64,000 nucleotides of DNA from Methylomonas sp. ZR1 (GCF_013141865.1 NZ_RCST01000001.1:868001-932000), one strand, 5' to 3'; numbered from the stretch's first letter, positions 38,007-47,408 are shown. Numbers and translations: made by a program. Notes: generated from the sequence alone by a model not told the origin.

Positions 38007-38954
38007 ATGAAAGGCAAACAACTGAAAAGACTGCAACACAGACAAGCGGGTTTTACCTTACTGGAACTGCTGGTGGTTATCACGCTGATCGCTACGTTGG
38101 CGACAGCGGCATTGGTGGCGTATGACGGCATTGGTGACAGCGCGCAAGCTACTGCTGCTTCCAATAGTACTGCTACGGCCGACGGTGCGATTCGTAACTA
38201 CCGTGCGGTTACGCAAAAATTCCCAGATCAATGGGATAATTTGGTTGTCGGCTCAGGGGCTAGTGCCGGTTCTGCACCTGCGTTTATGGCTGCTGCAACG
38301 GCTTCAAAGTTCTCAAACTGGTCTGTGCCTGCATCTGCTTCCGCTTTTGGTTTGGCATTGAATGATGCCATGGCTGCAGTCAATATCACTGAAATTCAAG
38401 AACGTACCGTTGCTACAACCACTGCTGGTATAGAACCAAACCTGCAGCATAACGAAGGTGCAGTTTTTACTGTTTCACCAACTGATGCGGCAGAAAACGA
38501 TTGGAACGCAATTACTAACGTTGCCATACTGCCTACTTTTGGCACAGCGGCCTGCCAAGTAAATAGTGTAGCGCTACCTGTTACCAAGTTGAGTGGTGAT
38601 CCAATTAATGGCGATGATGGTGCTCGTCAAAACGTTATCAACGATTCGTTGGAAAGCGACCAGTGTAATCTGGTTATTGCCTTGGGCTTCGGTCACGACG
38701 CCGCTCATAGCACTAGCAATTCTTCTGTCGCTATTTCGACAGCACCAACTTTTGTCAGTAAAAATATCAACCCAGCCGTCAATTATGCACGTTACATCGC
38801 CTTGTTCCACGTCGGCCAAGATGGCGCGAATGCTGGAACTGTGGACAACAACATTGTAGCCGGTGAATTATTCACTAAACCCCGTCTGCTGGCCGTGGTT
38901 GACACCGAAGGCCGTATGATCGACGAGAACATCGCTGATCAAAACCCTAACTAA
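38007..38954 (+). CDS. Large type IV prepilin-like protein
   Basis: 315 residues. Short basic leader MKGKQLKRLQHRQAG, cleaved before FTLLELLVVITLIATLATAALVAYDG, with Glu5 of the mature protein present. The mature part is rich in Ala, Ser, Thr and Asn (SAQATAASNSTATADG) with two cysteines far apart. It is much larger than a GspG-type pseudopilin (about 140 residues) and more like a major surface fibre subunit. The Ser/Thr content and the adjacent PglL-type transferase suggest O-glycosylation. Ends before two strong hairpins. Probably the main structural subunit, but this is inference. Confidence 0.85.
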   Translation: MKGKQLKRLQHRQAGFTLLELLVVITLIATLATAALVAYDGIGDSAQATAASNSTATADGAIRNYRAVTQKFPDQWDNLVVGSGASAGSAPAFMAAATASKFSNWSVPASASAFGLALNDAMAAVNITEIQERTVATTTAGIEPNLQHNEGAVFTVSPTDAAENDWNAITNVAILPTFGTAACQVNSVALPVTKLSGDPINGDDGARQNVINDSLESDQCNLVIALGFGHDAAHSTSNSSVAISTAPTFVSKNINPAVNYARYIALFHVGQDGANAGTVDNNIVAGELFTKPRLLAVVDTEGRMIDENIADQNPN

Positions 38955-39206
38955 GTTTAGCTAGGTAAGCCGATTCCCACGGTCCGCCGTGGGAATCCCT
39001 GCTAGCTCTGGACTTTGCGGCAGAGTCTAGAGCTAGCCGGTACGGGGCTCCTGGAATTCCGAAGGGTAGCGCTTGGGATAGCCTGCGCCCTGTCGTGGTG
39101 GCAAGCCTGCGTGCCTTCCCACGCTGGAGTGTCGGAACAAGGCACTTGGCTGTATAGGAAATTCATAATCGCCACGCGCATAACTATTAACGATTGAATA
39201 CAAATC
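38955..39206. repeat. Two hairpins after the prepilin gene
   Basis: Hairpin 1: a perfect 11-bp stem, 38972-38982 with 38987-38997. Hairpin 2: a 14-bp stem with one mismatch, 39001-39014 with 39024-39037. Neither has a U-tract, so they may stabilise the prepilin mRNA or act as transcript ends. The block TCCGCCGTGGGAATC of hairpin 1 (38983-38997) recurs at 41807-41821 inside another prepilin gene. Confidence 0.55.
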
Positions 39207-40949
39207 ATGAAATCGCTCCACTTCTCCAAACTTCCACCGCTCAGCCTGTTGCTATTGGGTTTGCTGCCGATTTTGCCTTGGCTGGCGCCCTGGCATTTGC
39301 AGCCGGTAATCACCTTTCATCTGGAATGGCTGGCGTTAGTCGGCGGCTTGCTGGCTTGTGCTGCGGCATTGCCGAGATTGTGGCGTAGTGAGTATTTACA
39401 GTTGCCGCGCACGCTGTGGTTGCCTTTAACGCTGGCCGCCTATCTGGCCTTACAAACCAAACTGTTGCCGCAAGTTGTCGTGCCCCATGCCTATATGGGG
39501 ATGGCTTATTTGGTTTGGGCTGCGTTGATGATGGTTTTGATGGCTCATTTTCGGCAACAGTTTGGTAGTGAACGGGTGGGCGGCTGGCTGGCCGGTGGTT
39601 TGGTAACGGCGGCCGCGCTGGTAGCCTGGCGTGAGCTATTTGGGCGCTTATCCGGGGAAATCGGCGATTGGGGCGGCGTGGGCCAAGCCAATAATTACGG
39701 TGATTTGTTGGCCTTGGGCAGTGTGTCTTTATTGTACTGGCATGCACTTGGTCGGCTACCGCGGTGGGTATTTGCGTTCTGCGGGTTTAGCCTGATGCTG
39801 GGCTTGAGTCTGACGCCTTCGCGTAGCGTTTTATTGTATTGGCTAGTCATCTTTATCATTGCTTGGCGCTACCGTTCCGCCTGGTTGAAACCCATTGGTT
39901 TAGGGCTTTTCGGTTATCTGGCCTTGCAGGGTTTGTGGTCGCTGGGGGTGTTGCCCGATGCGCAACTCAGCTCGGCGGAACGCATGCTGCAACCAACCAG
40001 CGGCGCCTCGCCGCGCTGGCATATCTGGCAAGTGGCCTGGCACTTGTTTTTGCAGCAGCCCTTGCTGGGCCAAGGGTTTGGGCAATTCGACACCGCGTAT
40101 TTTCAAGCTGGCCGGTATATTCCGGCACTGCCTACCTATATCGAACACGCGCACAACCTGATTTTGCACTTGCTGGCCGAACTGGGTTTATTGCCGGTAT
40201 TGCTGCTGCTATTGGCTATCAGCCGCTGGATTCGTCCGGTGCTGGCCGTGGGCGAGGGGACAACGCATCAAGCGTTTAAGACTTGGCTGATGTTGTTGGC
40301 GGCCATTTTGGGCATTCACAGCATGTTGGAATACCCGCTGTGGTATGCGCCGTTTTTGGGGGTTGCCGCGATGGTACTGGGCTTGGGAGATGAGTTGAGC
40401 CGGCCGATAGCTTGGAAAAAATCCGGCACTGTTATTGCGGGCTTCTGCATTGCTGCTGCCGCGTCTGTGGCAGTTGTACATGAAACCCACTATCTGCGCA
40501 TGGAGTTGGCTTTGTTAGCGACGGTGGCGCAACCCTCTCAACAACGCTCCGATCATTTGGTGGATGTCTGTCAAAAAGCGGTGACGCAAGCGCCGCTGCT
40601 CGAACCTTATGTGCCGATGATTTTTACGTTTACCGGTCAGCCCGATGATTTGGCGATGCGGCCGCAACTGACCGTGTTGGCGGATGTTGCCGTGCGTTTC
40701 GTGCCGGCCAACAATTTAGTGTACCGGCTGGCGCTGCTGCAAGCCCTGAACGGCGATCAGCAAGCATCCCAAAAAACGCTGAGCCGGGCCTTGGCCGCTT
40801 ATCCGAATGATGCTTCAAAGTTTATTGTCGACCTGTTCCATCTTAAAGGCCCGGACAGTGCCAAGGTTAATTTCATGTTGCCGATGCTGGCCTCCACGCT
40901 GGGTGCAAAAGTGGTCACCAGCAGCGGCGCGCCTGCCAAGCAACTTTAA
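39207..40949 (+). CDS. PglL/Wzy-type O-oligosaccharyltransferase
   Basis: 580 residues with about 12 membrane helices. The Wzy_C signature is in the large periplasmic loop: GQANNYGDLLALG, LLGQGFGQFDTAYF and EHAHNLILHLLAELGLLPVLL, with the conserved His residues of the O-antigen ligase/PglL family. It transfers lipid-linked glycan to hydroxyl side chains of pilins or other exported proteins. The position between prepilin genes argues for pilin glycosylation rather than O-antigen ligation. The soluble C-terminal part (about 430-580) is TPR-like. Confidence 0.87.
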   Translation: MKSLHFSKLPPLSLLLLGLLPILPWLAPWHLQPVITFHLEWLALVGGLLACAAALPRLWRSEYLQLPRTLWLPLTLAAYLALQTKLLPQVVVPHAYMGMAYLVWAALMMVLMAHFRQQFGSERVGGWLAGGLVTAAALVAWRELFGRLSGEIGDWGGVGQANNYGDLLALGSVSLLYWHALGRLPRWVFAFCGFSLMLGLSLTPSRSVLLYWLVIFIIAWRYRSAWLKPIGLGLFGYLALQGLWSLGVLPDAQLSSAERMLQPTSGASPRWHIWQVAWHLFLQQPLLGQGFGQFDTAYFQAGRYIPALPTYIEHAHNLILHLLAELGLLPVLLLLLAISRWIRPVLAVGEGTTHQAFKTWLMLLAAILGIHSMLEYPLWYAPFLGVAAMVLGLGDELSRPIAWKKSGTVIAGFCIAAAASVAVVHETHYLRMELALLATVAQPSQQRSDHLVDVCQKAVTQAPLLEPYVPMIFTFTGQPDDLAMRPQLTVLADVAVRFVPANNLVYRLALLQALNGDQQASQKTLSRALAAYPNDASKFIVDLFHLKGPDSAKVNFMLPMLASTLGAKVVTSSGAPAKQL

Positions 40950-41050
40950 CTGAGACATTTGATTGGCTGCCGATGCCGGCGTGACGCCAACTTAATGCCA
41001 GCTAATCGGAAACGAGGGCTGGCTAGTTTTTAATTTTCACAAGCAAGTAA

Positions 41051-41758
41051 ATGAGGTGTTTATTGTTTGTTTTTAGCGGGATGTTGCGGTCCGTCGCCTG
41101 GCGCGATATTGCCGCCGTGCGTTCCAAAACCCTGAAAAGTCGCGCGCAAGCCGGTTTTACCCTGCTGGAATTATTGGCGGTGATTGCGCTGATGGCAGTG
41201 GTGGCCGGCACGGCGGTGCTGGCTTATGAAGGTGTGCAGGATCAAGGCCGCCAAGACGCCACCCGGTTTGAAATGGCGGAAATCCGCAATGCGTTGTTGC
41301 AGTTTCGCCGCGATAGCGGTAGCAACGATTTGCCGGGGCAGGGTGTTTATGTCTGCGAGGACCCGGCAAACGCCGGCAAAATCAACCCGGATTTAGTCAA
41401 TTTACCTTCCGAAGCGGGCACTACCGACGCCGCAAAATTGGCCTGGTGCGAATCGCCGGCCAATTTCTGGATGCTGTTTGCGGATCCTTTGGGCAACGGC
41501 TGGAATCCGGATACCCGTCGCGGTTGGAACGGTCCGTATTTGCAACGCAAAAGCGCTCTGATGAGTTATGCCGGTGTCGATAATTTGTGGGTGATTACCG
41601 ATGCCTATCAAGCCAATTACCTCATGTTGGATTTGGATGACGCCGACAAAGCCCGGCTGGTCAGCATCGGCCCGGATAAAACCGACAATAACCCAACGCC
41701 CAGTTCCTGCCAGATCGCTGGCAGTGGCGACGATACTGTGCTGTGTTTGTTGCGATGA
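41051..41758 (+). CDS. Type II pseudopilin-like prepilin (GspG/GspH-like)
   Basis: 235 residues as annotated; ATG 41081 is an alternative start giving a 25-residue leader. Leader peptidase site QAG|FTLLELLAVIALMAVVAGTAVLAYEGV. After the N-terminal helix, the mature domain (RFEMAEIRNALLQFRRDSG; ADPLGNGWNPDTRRGWNGPYLQ) has the DPxGxxW...RGWxGPYL element typical of GspG-like pseudopilins and their calcium-site region. Four Cys (YVCEDP, AWCESP, SSCQI, LCLLR). Its stop overlaps the next gene's ATG by 4 nt. Confidence 0.85.
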   Translation: MRCLLFVFSGMLRSVAWRDIAAVRSKTLKSRAQAGFTLLELLAVIALMAVVAGTAVLAYEGVQDQGRQDATRFEMAEIRNALLQFRRDSGSNDLPGQGVYVCEDPANAGKINPDLVNLPSEAGTTDAAKLAWCESPANFWMLFADPLGNGWNPDTRRGWNGPYLQRKSALMSYAGVDNLWVITDAYQANYLMLDLDDADKARLVSIGPDKTDNNPTPSSCQIAGSGDDTVLCLLR

Positions 41759-42945
41759 ACTTATTGATCGAAATCGCCAAAAACGCCAAAGCGCAGGCTA
41801 TCACGCTCCGCCGTGGGAATCGATGCCCGCTTTCGGGCACAGCGCGTAGGGTGGATAAGCGCAGCGCATCCACCGCATGCAAACCTATCCCGGTGGATGC
41901 GCTGCGCTTATCCACCCTACCTGCGGTCGGTTCGAGACATCACAAATCCGAGCGCGGCTTTACCCTTCTGGAAATGTTGCTGGTGATTTTTTTGATGGCG
42001 CTGGTGGCGTCCACCGGCTTGATGTTGACCGAGGGCGTGGAAGATCAGACCAAATACGACGAAACCAAACGCCGGATGGAAATGATCCGCAAAGCCATCG
42101 TCGGCGACCCGAGCCGCACCGTGAATGGCGCGCCGGAGCTTAGCGGCTTTGTGGCGGATATGGGGCGCTTGCCCTTATGTTTGGCGGAGTTATTGAGGCT
42201 CGGTGACGAAGTGCTTCCCGCCACTGTTCCGAAAACCTTTAAATCGCCGTGCGATGTCACCGAAATCGTTAGCGAATGGTATTTGGATCAGAACACGGGT
42301 GTCGGCATTGGCTGGCGCGGCCCCTATTTACAGGTTATCCCGGAATCCGGCGGCGGCCTGCGTTTCAGAGATGGCTATGGCAACGAGGGCGCGAATGCGG
42401 CCGCTGATGCGCTGGATTCAGGCTGGGATTACAGTGTAACCGCAGCGACCGCCAGTTTAGCTAGCGAAGGCATGGATTTAACGGTTGCAACCGATGACGT
42501 GGCCGCGCCGCAACTGATTGTCAGCGCCGATTGGCAGGTGCAAATACCGGCGGCAGTGAGTGTGACGTTTGAGAATCAAAGCGGGGCACCATTGCCAGGG
42601 TCAGGCGTCAACTTGGTGTTGCGCCTTTACTTATCCGATTTGACGGATTATGTCGATTCGGACGAGGGAACTCCTGATTACTTGGTTTTGACAAGCCTAT
42701 CAGTATCGGCGAGCGGTCAAAAAACCGAGAACTTTAAGTTGAGTACGCCGCCAATCTTGCCTATCGGTAAACGCGCTTATGCGCTCATTTGCCACGAAGT
42801 GCCGCCTGGTGACCCGGATAACTATCGAATTTTCGACGGCGATTGTGTGGCCGGAAATCCAGTCCCGGCTGTGAGCAACATCCGCAGTTTCAGCGTCTTA
42901 CCCCGCCAGACACTGAATTTGGCCCTTAATTGGATCATTCCATGA
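41755..42945 (+). CDS. Prepilin-like protein whose leader region contains a palindromic repeat
   Basis: 396 residues from ATG 41755 (ATGA overlap with the previous gene). The prepilin site SERG|FTLLEMLLVIFLMALVASTGLML lies at residue 68, giving an abnormally long leader because a repeat block (41800-41920) is inserted in frame. A GTG at 41893, inside the repeat, would give a normal 22-residue leader. The mature protein has a GspG-like part (WYLDQNTGVGIGWRGPYLQ) and a beta-rich C-terminal extension (about 245-396), probably exposed on the fibre tip. Either start may be used. Confidence 0.78.
   Translation: MNLLIEIAKNAKAQAITLRRGNRCPLSGTARRVDKRSASTACKPIPVDALRLSTLPAVGSRHHKSERGFTLLEMLLVIFLMALVASTGLMLTEGVEDQTKYDETKRRMEMIRKAIVGDPSRTVNGAPELSGFVADMGRLPLCLAELLRLGDEVLPATVPKTFKSPCDVTEIVSEWYLDQNTGVGIGWRGPYLQVIPESGGGLRFRDGYGNEGANAAADALDSGWDYSVTAATASLASEGMDLTVATDDVAAPQLIVSADWQVQIPAAVSVTFENQSGAPLPGSGVNLVLRLYLSDLTDYVDSDEGTPDYLVLTSLSVSASGQKTENFKLSTPPILPIGKRAYALICHEVPPGDPDNYRIFDGDCVAGNPVPAVSNIRSFSVLPRQTLNLALNWIIP
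41800..41920. repeat. REP-like palindromic block inside a prepilin gene
   Basis: The arms 41846-41875 and 41891-41920 are perfect 30-nt inverted complements with a 15-nt loop. The core motif GGTGGATAAGCGCAGCGC resembles dispersed extragenic palindromes seen in many proteobacteria. Just upstream a smaller hairpin (GTGCCCGAAAGCGGGCA on the complement) and a 15-nt block shared with 38983-38997 complete the unit. The total insertion keeps the reading frame open. Confidence 0.8.
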
Positions 42946-43233
42946 GTCCACTTTGTCCGAATCGGTCTCGCTATGTGCGCTCACTGCGGGCCGTCAGTGC
43001 CAATACGCTAAGGAAAAAGCTCCTTCTCCCTTCGGGAGAAGGTTGGGATGAGGGGATCAAAATATCGCTTCTTCCCTTATTTATTCCCCTCACCCTAACC
43101 CTCTCCCAGGGGGAGAGGGAATCACCCGCTCTTAACTTAATGGCGGTGACGGATGACCGTGTGAACGAGAAGCGGCGGAGCCGAAAAATCAAAGTCCGGG
43201 AACCACTTAAATATCCCTTTAACCCAAGCCTCC
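42946..43233. repeat. Intergenic nested palindromic repeat
   Basis: Two hairpins (43022-43042, CCTTCTCCC type; 43099-43119, CCCTCTCCC type) are themselves joined by near-complementary flanks (43041-43055 with 43086-43100, 13 of 15 matches). This is the common CCCTCACCCTAACCCTCTCCC dispersed repeat type. A 104-codon frame across it is not coding. Confidence 0.65.
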
Positions 43234-45048
43234 ATGAAATTTAACCGTTTTATCCCTTTCGCTATCCCGTCGCAGTTATTAGTCTGCGAGACCGACGGTT
43301 TTTCCTTGCGCGCCGCCGTGCTGCGCCGTGCCGATCAGGATATGGAATTGCTGTATCAGGCCAAAACCGAACAAGTGGATATGGCCGAAGGCCTCAGCGA
43401 TCTGCTGATTACGCTAAAAAGCCAGGGTTGGCAGGGCGGCGGTTCGGCGATTCTGTTGTCGCCGGCGGTGTTTTCGACGCTGGTGGAGTTACCGGTCAAT
43501 CCCCGCAAACCCCGGCCATTGTTGCAGATGCTGGAATTGGCGCGCTGGGAAGCGGAGCCGCTGTTGCTGCAACACGTCACCCGCTGGTCGGTGGGGCATT
43601 TATTGGTGGGCCAAGGCTATATGACCGAGGAACAAGCGCGGGCGGTGATGGATTTGCAGCAAGGTAAATCCAGGGCCGGCGGCGGTTTGGCGTTGGCCGA
43701 GCAGTTTTCGTTACGGCGTTTCGGCGATCTGGCGGTGGAGTTGGGGTATATCAAACGCAGCCAGCTCAATGCGTGCTTGACCGGGCAGGAGTGGTTGAAA
43801 GCCGCCGACGAGGCCATCGAAGTCGGCTGGGCGGCGCAGAGTGCGGTGGACGATATACCCGGTACTTTTAACTGGCTGATTAGTTGCGTGCATCAAAGTT
43901 TATTGCAGCGCTGGTCGGACGCTTTCGCGCGGCAGGGTTTGAAATTGCAAACCATGTATCCCTTGACCGGTTGCAGCGCGGCCTTACTTCCAGCGACAGA
44001 AACCTACGCGGTGCTGCTGGAGACTCAACCCGGTTTGGGGTTTAGCACGCGGCTAGCCGCTGGCGGGATTACGGCCTTGCGCCACTATTTGAATCTGCAC
44101 AAAGCGCCGCTGGATATTTGCCTGGAAAGCTACCACGCGCTGCATGCGCCGCCGCGCGAGCCGGTGTGGTTGGCTAGTTGGCCGTCGGCACCCGAGCTGG
44201 CCGCCAATTTGGAACACATGCTGGAACTGGACTTGCACCCGCTAACCCATGCTGTCGTTGGCGATAAGGTTTCGCCGGGCATGGCCGGAGCGGCTTACCA
44301 CGCCTTGGGTCTGGCCGAAGCGGAGCGTTGCGTGGGGGTGCGCTTGGGCGGCCCATTGCCGGCACTGCGTGATCGCTTGGAGGTGCGGGCCGCGGCGCTG
44401 GTGCTGCTGCTATTGCTGATGGTCGGCGTGGCCGAGCTGTCGTTGTGGGCGCGCAAAAGCAGCGTCGAGAGCTACAAGCAGCAGGTGGACGCCAGCTGGC
44501 AAAGTATCGATGAGGCTATTAAGCGCATCAATGCCCAAGCGGCTGAAATCGCCCAGATCAAGGACAAGATCAAGAGTTTGCGCACCGAACAGTCGCGTCT
44601 GGAAAATCTGGCCCGCTTCTACGACGAAGACATTCCGGAGCGCATGGATTTGGTAAAGGGCGTGTTGGGTATGCTGCAAACGCTGGTTGACAATGAGGTG
44701 GTGATCGAGCGTTTGGATGAGCCGGACAAGTCGGCATTAAAACCGGCCGCGGCGCCGAACGCGGCTCCGCCCAATCCTATCGACGCCAAGCGTATCGAAG
44801 CGGAAAACCTGGTGCTGGAGGCCTGGGCGCTCAGCGACAGCGCCGCGCAGACCTTTATCAAACGGGTGGGTGATGCCGCCGCCCGCTGGGACTTGCAGGT
44901 TCGTGAGCCCAAAGTGACTTTCGGCAAAGGGCCGCTGCAGAGTAACGGCTTCAGTATTTCGTTGCGGCTGGTCAAATTGGCCGAGCCGGACGGCAAAATC
45001 ATTCGTTTATCCAATCCAAACCCCCATGAAACTACCCCCTTTGAGTAA
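43234..45048 (+). CDS. GspL/PilM-PilN-like assembly protein with tandem MshEN-like motifs
   Basis: 604 residues. An actin-like cytoplasmic part (about 1-115 and 200-370) is interrupted by two tandem motifs at about 120-143 (VGHLLVGQGYMTEEQ...Q) and 162-185 (RFGDLAVELGYIKRSQ...Q), which resemble MshEN half-repeats. One membrane helix (about 387-405, AAALVLLLLLMVGVAELSL) is followed by a long coiled coil (VESYKQQVDASWQSIDEAIK...) and a ferredoxin-like periplasmic end, as in PilN or GspL. So it unites PilM- and PilN-type functions, linking the assembly ATPase to the periplasm. It overlaps the next gene by 23 nt. Confidence 0.78.
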   Translation: MKFNRFIPFAIPSQLLVCETDGFSLRAAVLRRADQDMELLYQAKTEQVDMAEGLSDLLITLKSQGWQGGGSAILLSPAVFSTLVELPVNPRKPRPLLQMLELARWEAEPLLLQHVTRWSVGHLLVGQGYMTEEQARAVMDLQQGKSRAGGGLALAEQFSLRRFGDLAVELGYIKRSQLNACLTGQEWLKAADEAIEVGWAAQSAVDDIPGTFNWLISCVHQSLLQRWSDAFARQGLKLQTMYPLTGCSAALLPATETYAVLLETQPGLGFSTRLAAGGITALRHYLNLHKAPLDICLESYHALHAPPREPVWLASWPSAPELAANLEHMLELDLHPLTHAVVGDKVSPGMAGAAYHALGLAEAERCVGVRLGGPLPALRDRLEVRAAALVLLLLLMVGVAELSLWARKSSVESYKQQVDASWQSIDEAIKRINAQAAEIAQIKDKIKSLRTEQSRLENLARFYDEDIPERMDLVKGVLGMLQTLVDNEVVIERLDEPDKSALKPAAAPNAAPPNPIDAKRIEAENLVLEAWALSDSAAQTFIKRVGDAAARWDLQVREPKVTFGKGPLQSNGFSISLRLVKLAEPDGKIIRLSNPNPHETTPFE

Positions 45049-45751
45049 GCGCGAACAATGGTTGTCGGCCTTGGCTATCGGCGTGATCGTCATCGGCGGA
45101 TATGCCTGGTTGCGCTGGGTGCCGGCCAACCGGGAAATCGGCCAATTACAGCAAACGGCGGAAGCCACCGACAAACGCCTGCGCACCGCCGAGATTCCGG
45201 AAGAACCGGATGAGGACGTCGAGCGCTTGAAGAGCCAATTAGCGGAACAAGAGCGTTTGCTGGCGGCTATCAAGGAGCAGTCGGACAGCGTGGAAAAACA
45301 TCTGGCGCCGGACGACTCTCAGTTTCTGATTGTGAATATTTCCAAAGTGGCGCGGGATGCGCAGATTCATGTGCGCGCCAACGAGGTTTTCAAAGCGGCG
45401 GTAAGCAGCAATGCCGCGCCGGTTGCGGCGGCACCGGCAACCACCAAGAAAAGCCGGAAAAACAAACCGGCGGCTGCAACGCCGGCTGCTCCCACTACGC
45501 CCATCACTGCCGTGATTCCGCCGTTGAGTGCCGGCTGGGTGGCACGGATGTCGCCGGGTTCGTTGTTGGAAAGGCCGCTGCGGCGCCTGGAGGTGGAGGG
45601 CACCTATCTGGCTTTGAACCGCTTCATTCACGATTTGGATCGGCTACCGTTTCAAGTGGCGGTGCTGCGTATCAGCGTCGAGCGCATGCCGGTGTTGGCG
45701 ATGCCCGGCTATCCGCAATCCCTGCTGGCCGAAGTGATTTTGGCGTTGTAA
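45026..45751 (+). CDS. PilO/GspM-like inner-membrane protein
   Basis: 241 residues. A short cytoplasmic N-terminus (MKLPPLSKREQW), one membrane helix (about 13-31), a coiled coil (REIGQLQQTAEATDKRLR; LAEQERLLAAIKEQSDSVE), an Ala/Pro-rich linker and a C-terminal ferredoxin-like domain (LRRLEVEGTYLALNRFIHDLDRLPFQVAVLRISV). This layout fits PilO/GspM, the partner of the preceding PilN/GspL-like protein. The 23-nt overlap supports coupled synthesis. Confidence 0.8.
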   Translation: MKLPPLSKREQWLSALAIGVIVIGGYAWLRWVPANREIGQLQQTAEATDKRLRTAEIPEEPDEDVERLKSQLAEQERLLAAIKEQSDSVEKHLAPDDSQFLIVNISKVARDAQIHVRANEVFKAAVSSNAAPVAAAPATTKKSRKNKPAAATPAAPTTPITAVIPPLSAGWVARMSPGSLLERPLRRLEVEGTYLALNRFIHDLDRLPFQVAVLRISVERMPVLAMPGYPQSLLAEVILAL

Positions 45752-45755
45752 GCGT

Positions 45756-47408
45756 ATGGCTATCAATGACGAACATCTCCTGGAAGCCGGTGTGCGCTGC
45801 GGCTTGGTTGAGGCCGCACAATTGGAGCGCTTACGTATTGACGCCCGTCGGCAACGCTTGAGTTTGCTAAGCATGGTTCAGGCCCATTATCGTTTTCCCT
45901 TATCGGCCTTGCATCGGGCGGTGGCCGAGCAATACGGCGTGCCGTATGTCGATCTGGATACGCTACAGGTGGAAAGCGCCTTGTTAAAAAAAATTCCGCC
46001 CAGTCTGGTACAGCGCAAGTTGCTGTTGCCGGTTAGTGATGGCGAACAGGTGTTACTGATCTGCAGCGATCCGGGCGACCGGGGCGGCATTGATTCGGTG
46101 CAACGCTTGTTGGGGCAGGTATTGCCGCTGGCAATGGCCGATCTGGCCTTATTGCAATTAAAGGTAAAGCAGGCATTGGCCGGAAAATCGGCGCCCGAGC
46201 AAAGCGGCGCGGTGACGGCGGAGACCGATACCGATTTGGTAGCCATGTTGGACGGTATCATCCGCGAAGCCTATTTTTACCGGGCCTCGGACATTCACTT
46301 ATTACCGGATGCGCATGGATTGCGAGTCCGCTTGCGGGTGGACGGCAAATTGCGCGATTTTCCGTTGGTTGCCAACGCCGGCGCGGCTGCCGCGTTGGTG
46401 TCGCGGGTCAAAGTGCTGGCCGGCTTGGATATAGCCGAACAGCGCATGCCGCAGGACGGTGGTTTTTCTTATCATTTGCCCCGGCCTATCGACAAGGGCT
46501 TTAACATTCGGGTGGCGACGGCGCCGACCCGGCTGGGCGAACGGATGACGCTGCGGCTGCTCGGCCAAGAGGCGTTTGGTTTGACGCTGGCCGATCTGGG
46601 TATGATGGAAGAAGATTTGCAGCATTTTCGCAAGGTGATACACCGCCCCTATGGCATGGTGCTGCTGACCGGTCCGACCGGGAGCGGTAAATCGACTACC
46701 TTGTTCGCCGCGCTCCAGGAAATCAACCGCGCCGACATCAACATCATGACCGTGGAGAACCCGATTGAATACGTGATGCTCGGGGTTTCTCAATTGCAGA
46801 CCGGGCCGAAAGTCAGTTTTGCCGACGCCCTGCGCTCGTTTTTGCGGCACGATCCGGACGTGTTGATGGTAGGCGAGATCCGCGACCCGGAAACTGCCGA
46901 TGTGGCCGTGAAAGCGGCGATGACCGGGCATTTGGTGTTTTCGACGCTGCACACCAACAACGCGGTGAGCGCCGTCACGCGCTTGATCGACATCGGTTGC
47001 GAACCGTTCCTGATCGGTTCCACGGTGGCGGCGGTGATCGCCCAGCGCTTGGTGCGCCGCTTATGCGGGCATTGCCGCAAACCGCGCTTGGCGACGCCTG
47101 CCGAGCTGGCGGAACTGGGGCGGGATGACGATGCCGTGCAGATTTACGAACCGGGCGGTTGCGTGATCTGCCAGGGCAGCGGTTTTCGCGGCCGGCTGGG
47201 ATTGTTTGAAACGCTGTGGCTGGATGAAACGCTCGCCCGCTTGGTAGCGCGCGGCAGCGACGAGGAAACCTTGGAAGCCAGTGCCGGTGAGCGTCTGAGT
47301 TTTATGTGGGAGGACGGTTGCCGTAAAGTGCTGTTGGGCATGACCACACTAGACGAGTTACGTGATGTGGCGGTTCACAAAACCCGCGGCGTGCGCGGAG
47401 TAAACTGA
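45756..47408 (+). CDS. GspE/PilB-type assembly ATPase
   Basis: 550 residues. N-terminal T2SSE_N-like domain (about 1-75; HRAVAEQYGVPYVDLDTL). The ATPase core has Walker A LTGPTGSGKSTTLFAAL (about residue 304-320), the Asp box, Walker B FLRHDPDVLMVGEIRDPETA, and the His box GHLVFSTLHTNNAVSAVTRL. A C-terminal tetracysteine metal site (CGHCRKPR and CVICQGSG) is typical of GspE. It powers pilus or pseudopilus extension. 4 nt after the PilO-like gene, 1 nt before gspF. Confidence 0.95.
   Translation: MAINDEHLLEAGVRCGLVEAAQLERLRIDARRQRLSLLSMVQAHYRFPLSALHRAVAEQYGVPYVDLDTLQVESALLKKIPPSLVQRKLLLPVSDGEQVLLICSDPGDRGGIDSVQRLLGQVLPLAMADLALLQLKVKQALAGKSAPEQSGAVTAETDTDLVAMLDGIIREAYFYRASDIHLLPDAHGLRVRLRVDGKLRDFPLVANAGAAAALVSRVKVLAGLDIAEQRMPQDGGFSYHLPRPIDKGFNIRVATAPTRLGERMTLRLLGQEAFGLTLADLGMMEEDLQHFRKVIHRPYGMVLLTGPTGSGKSTTLFAALQEINRADINIMTVENPIEYVMLGVSQLQTGPKVSFADALRSFLRHDPDVLMVGEIRDPETADVAVKAAMTGHLVFSTLHTNNAVSAVTRLIDIGCEPFLIGSTVAAVIAQRLVRRLCGHCRKPRLATPAELAELGRDDDAVQIYEPGGCVICQGSGFRGRLGLFETLWLDETLARLVARGSDEETLEASAGERLSFMWEDGCRKVLLGMTTLDELRDVAVHKTRGVRGVN

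Noticed and set aside
42930..43244. 104-codon rightward frame before the GspL-like gene
   Set aside because: It runs across a dispersed palindromic repeat, overlaps the previous gene and has no ribosome binding site.
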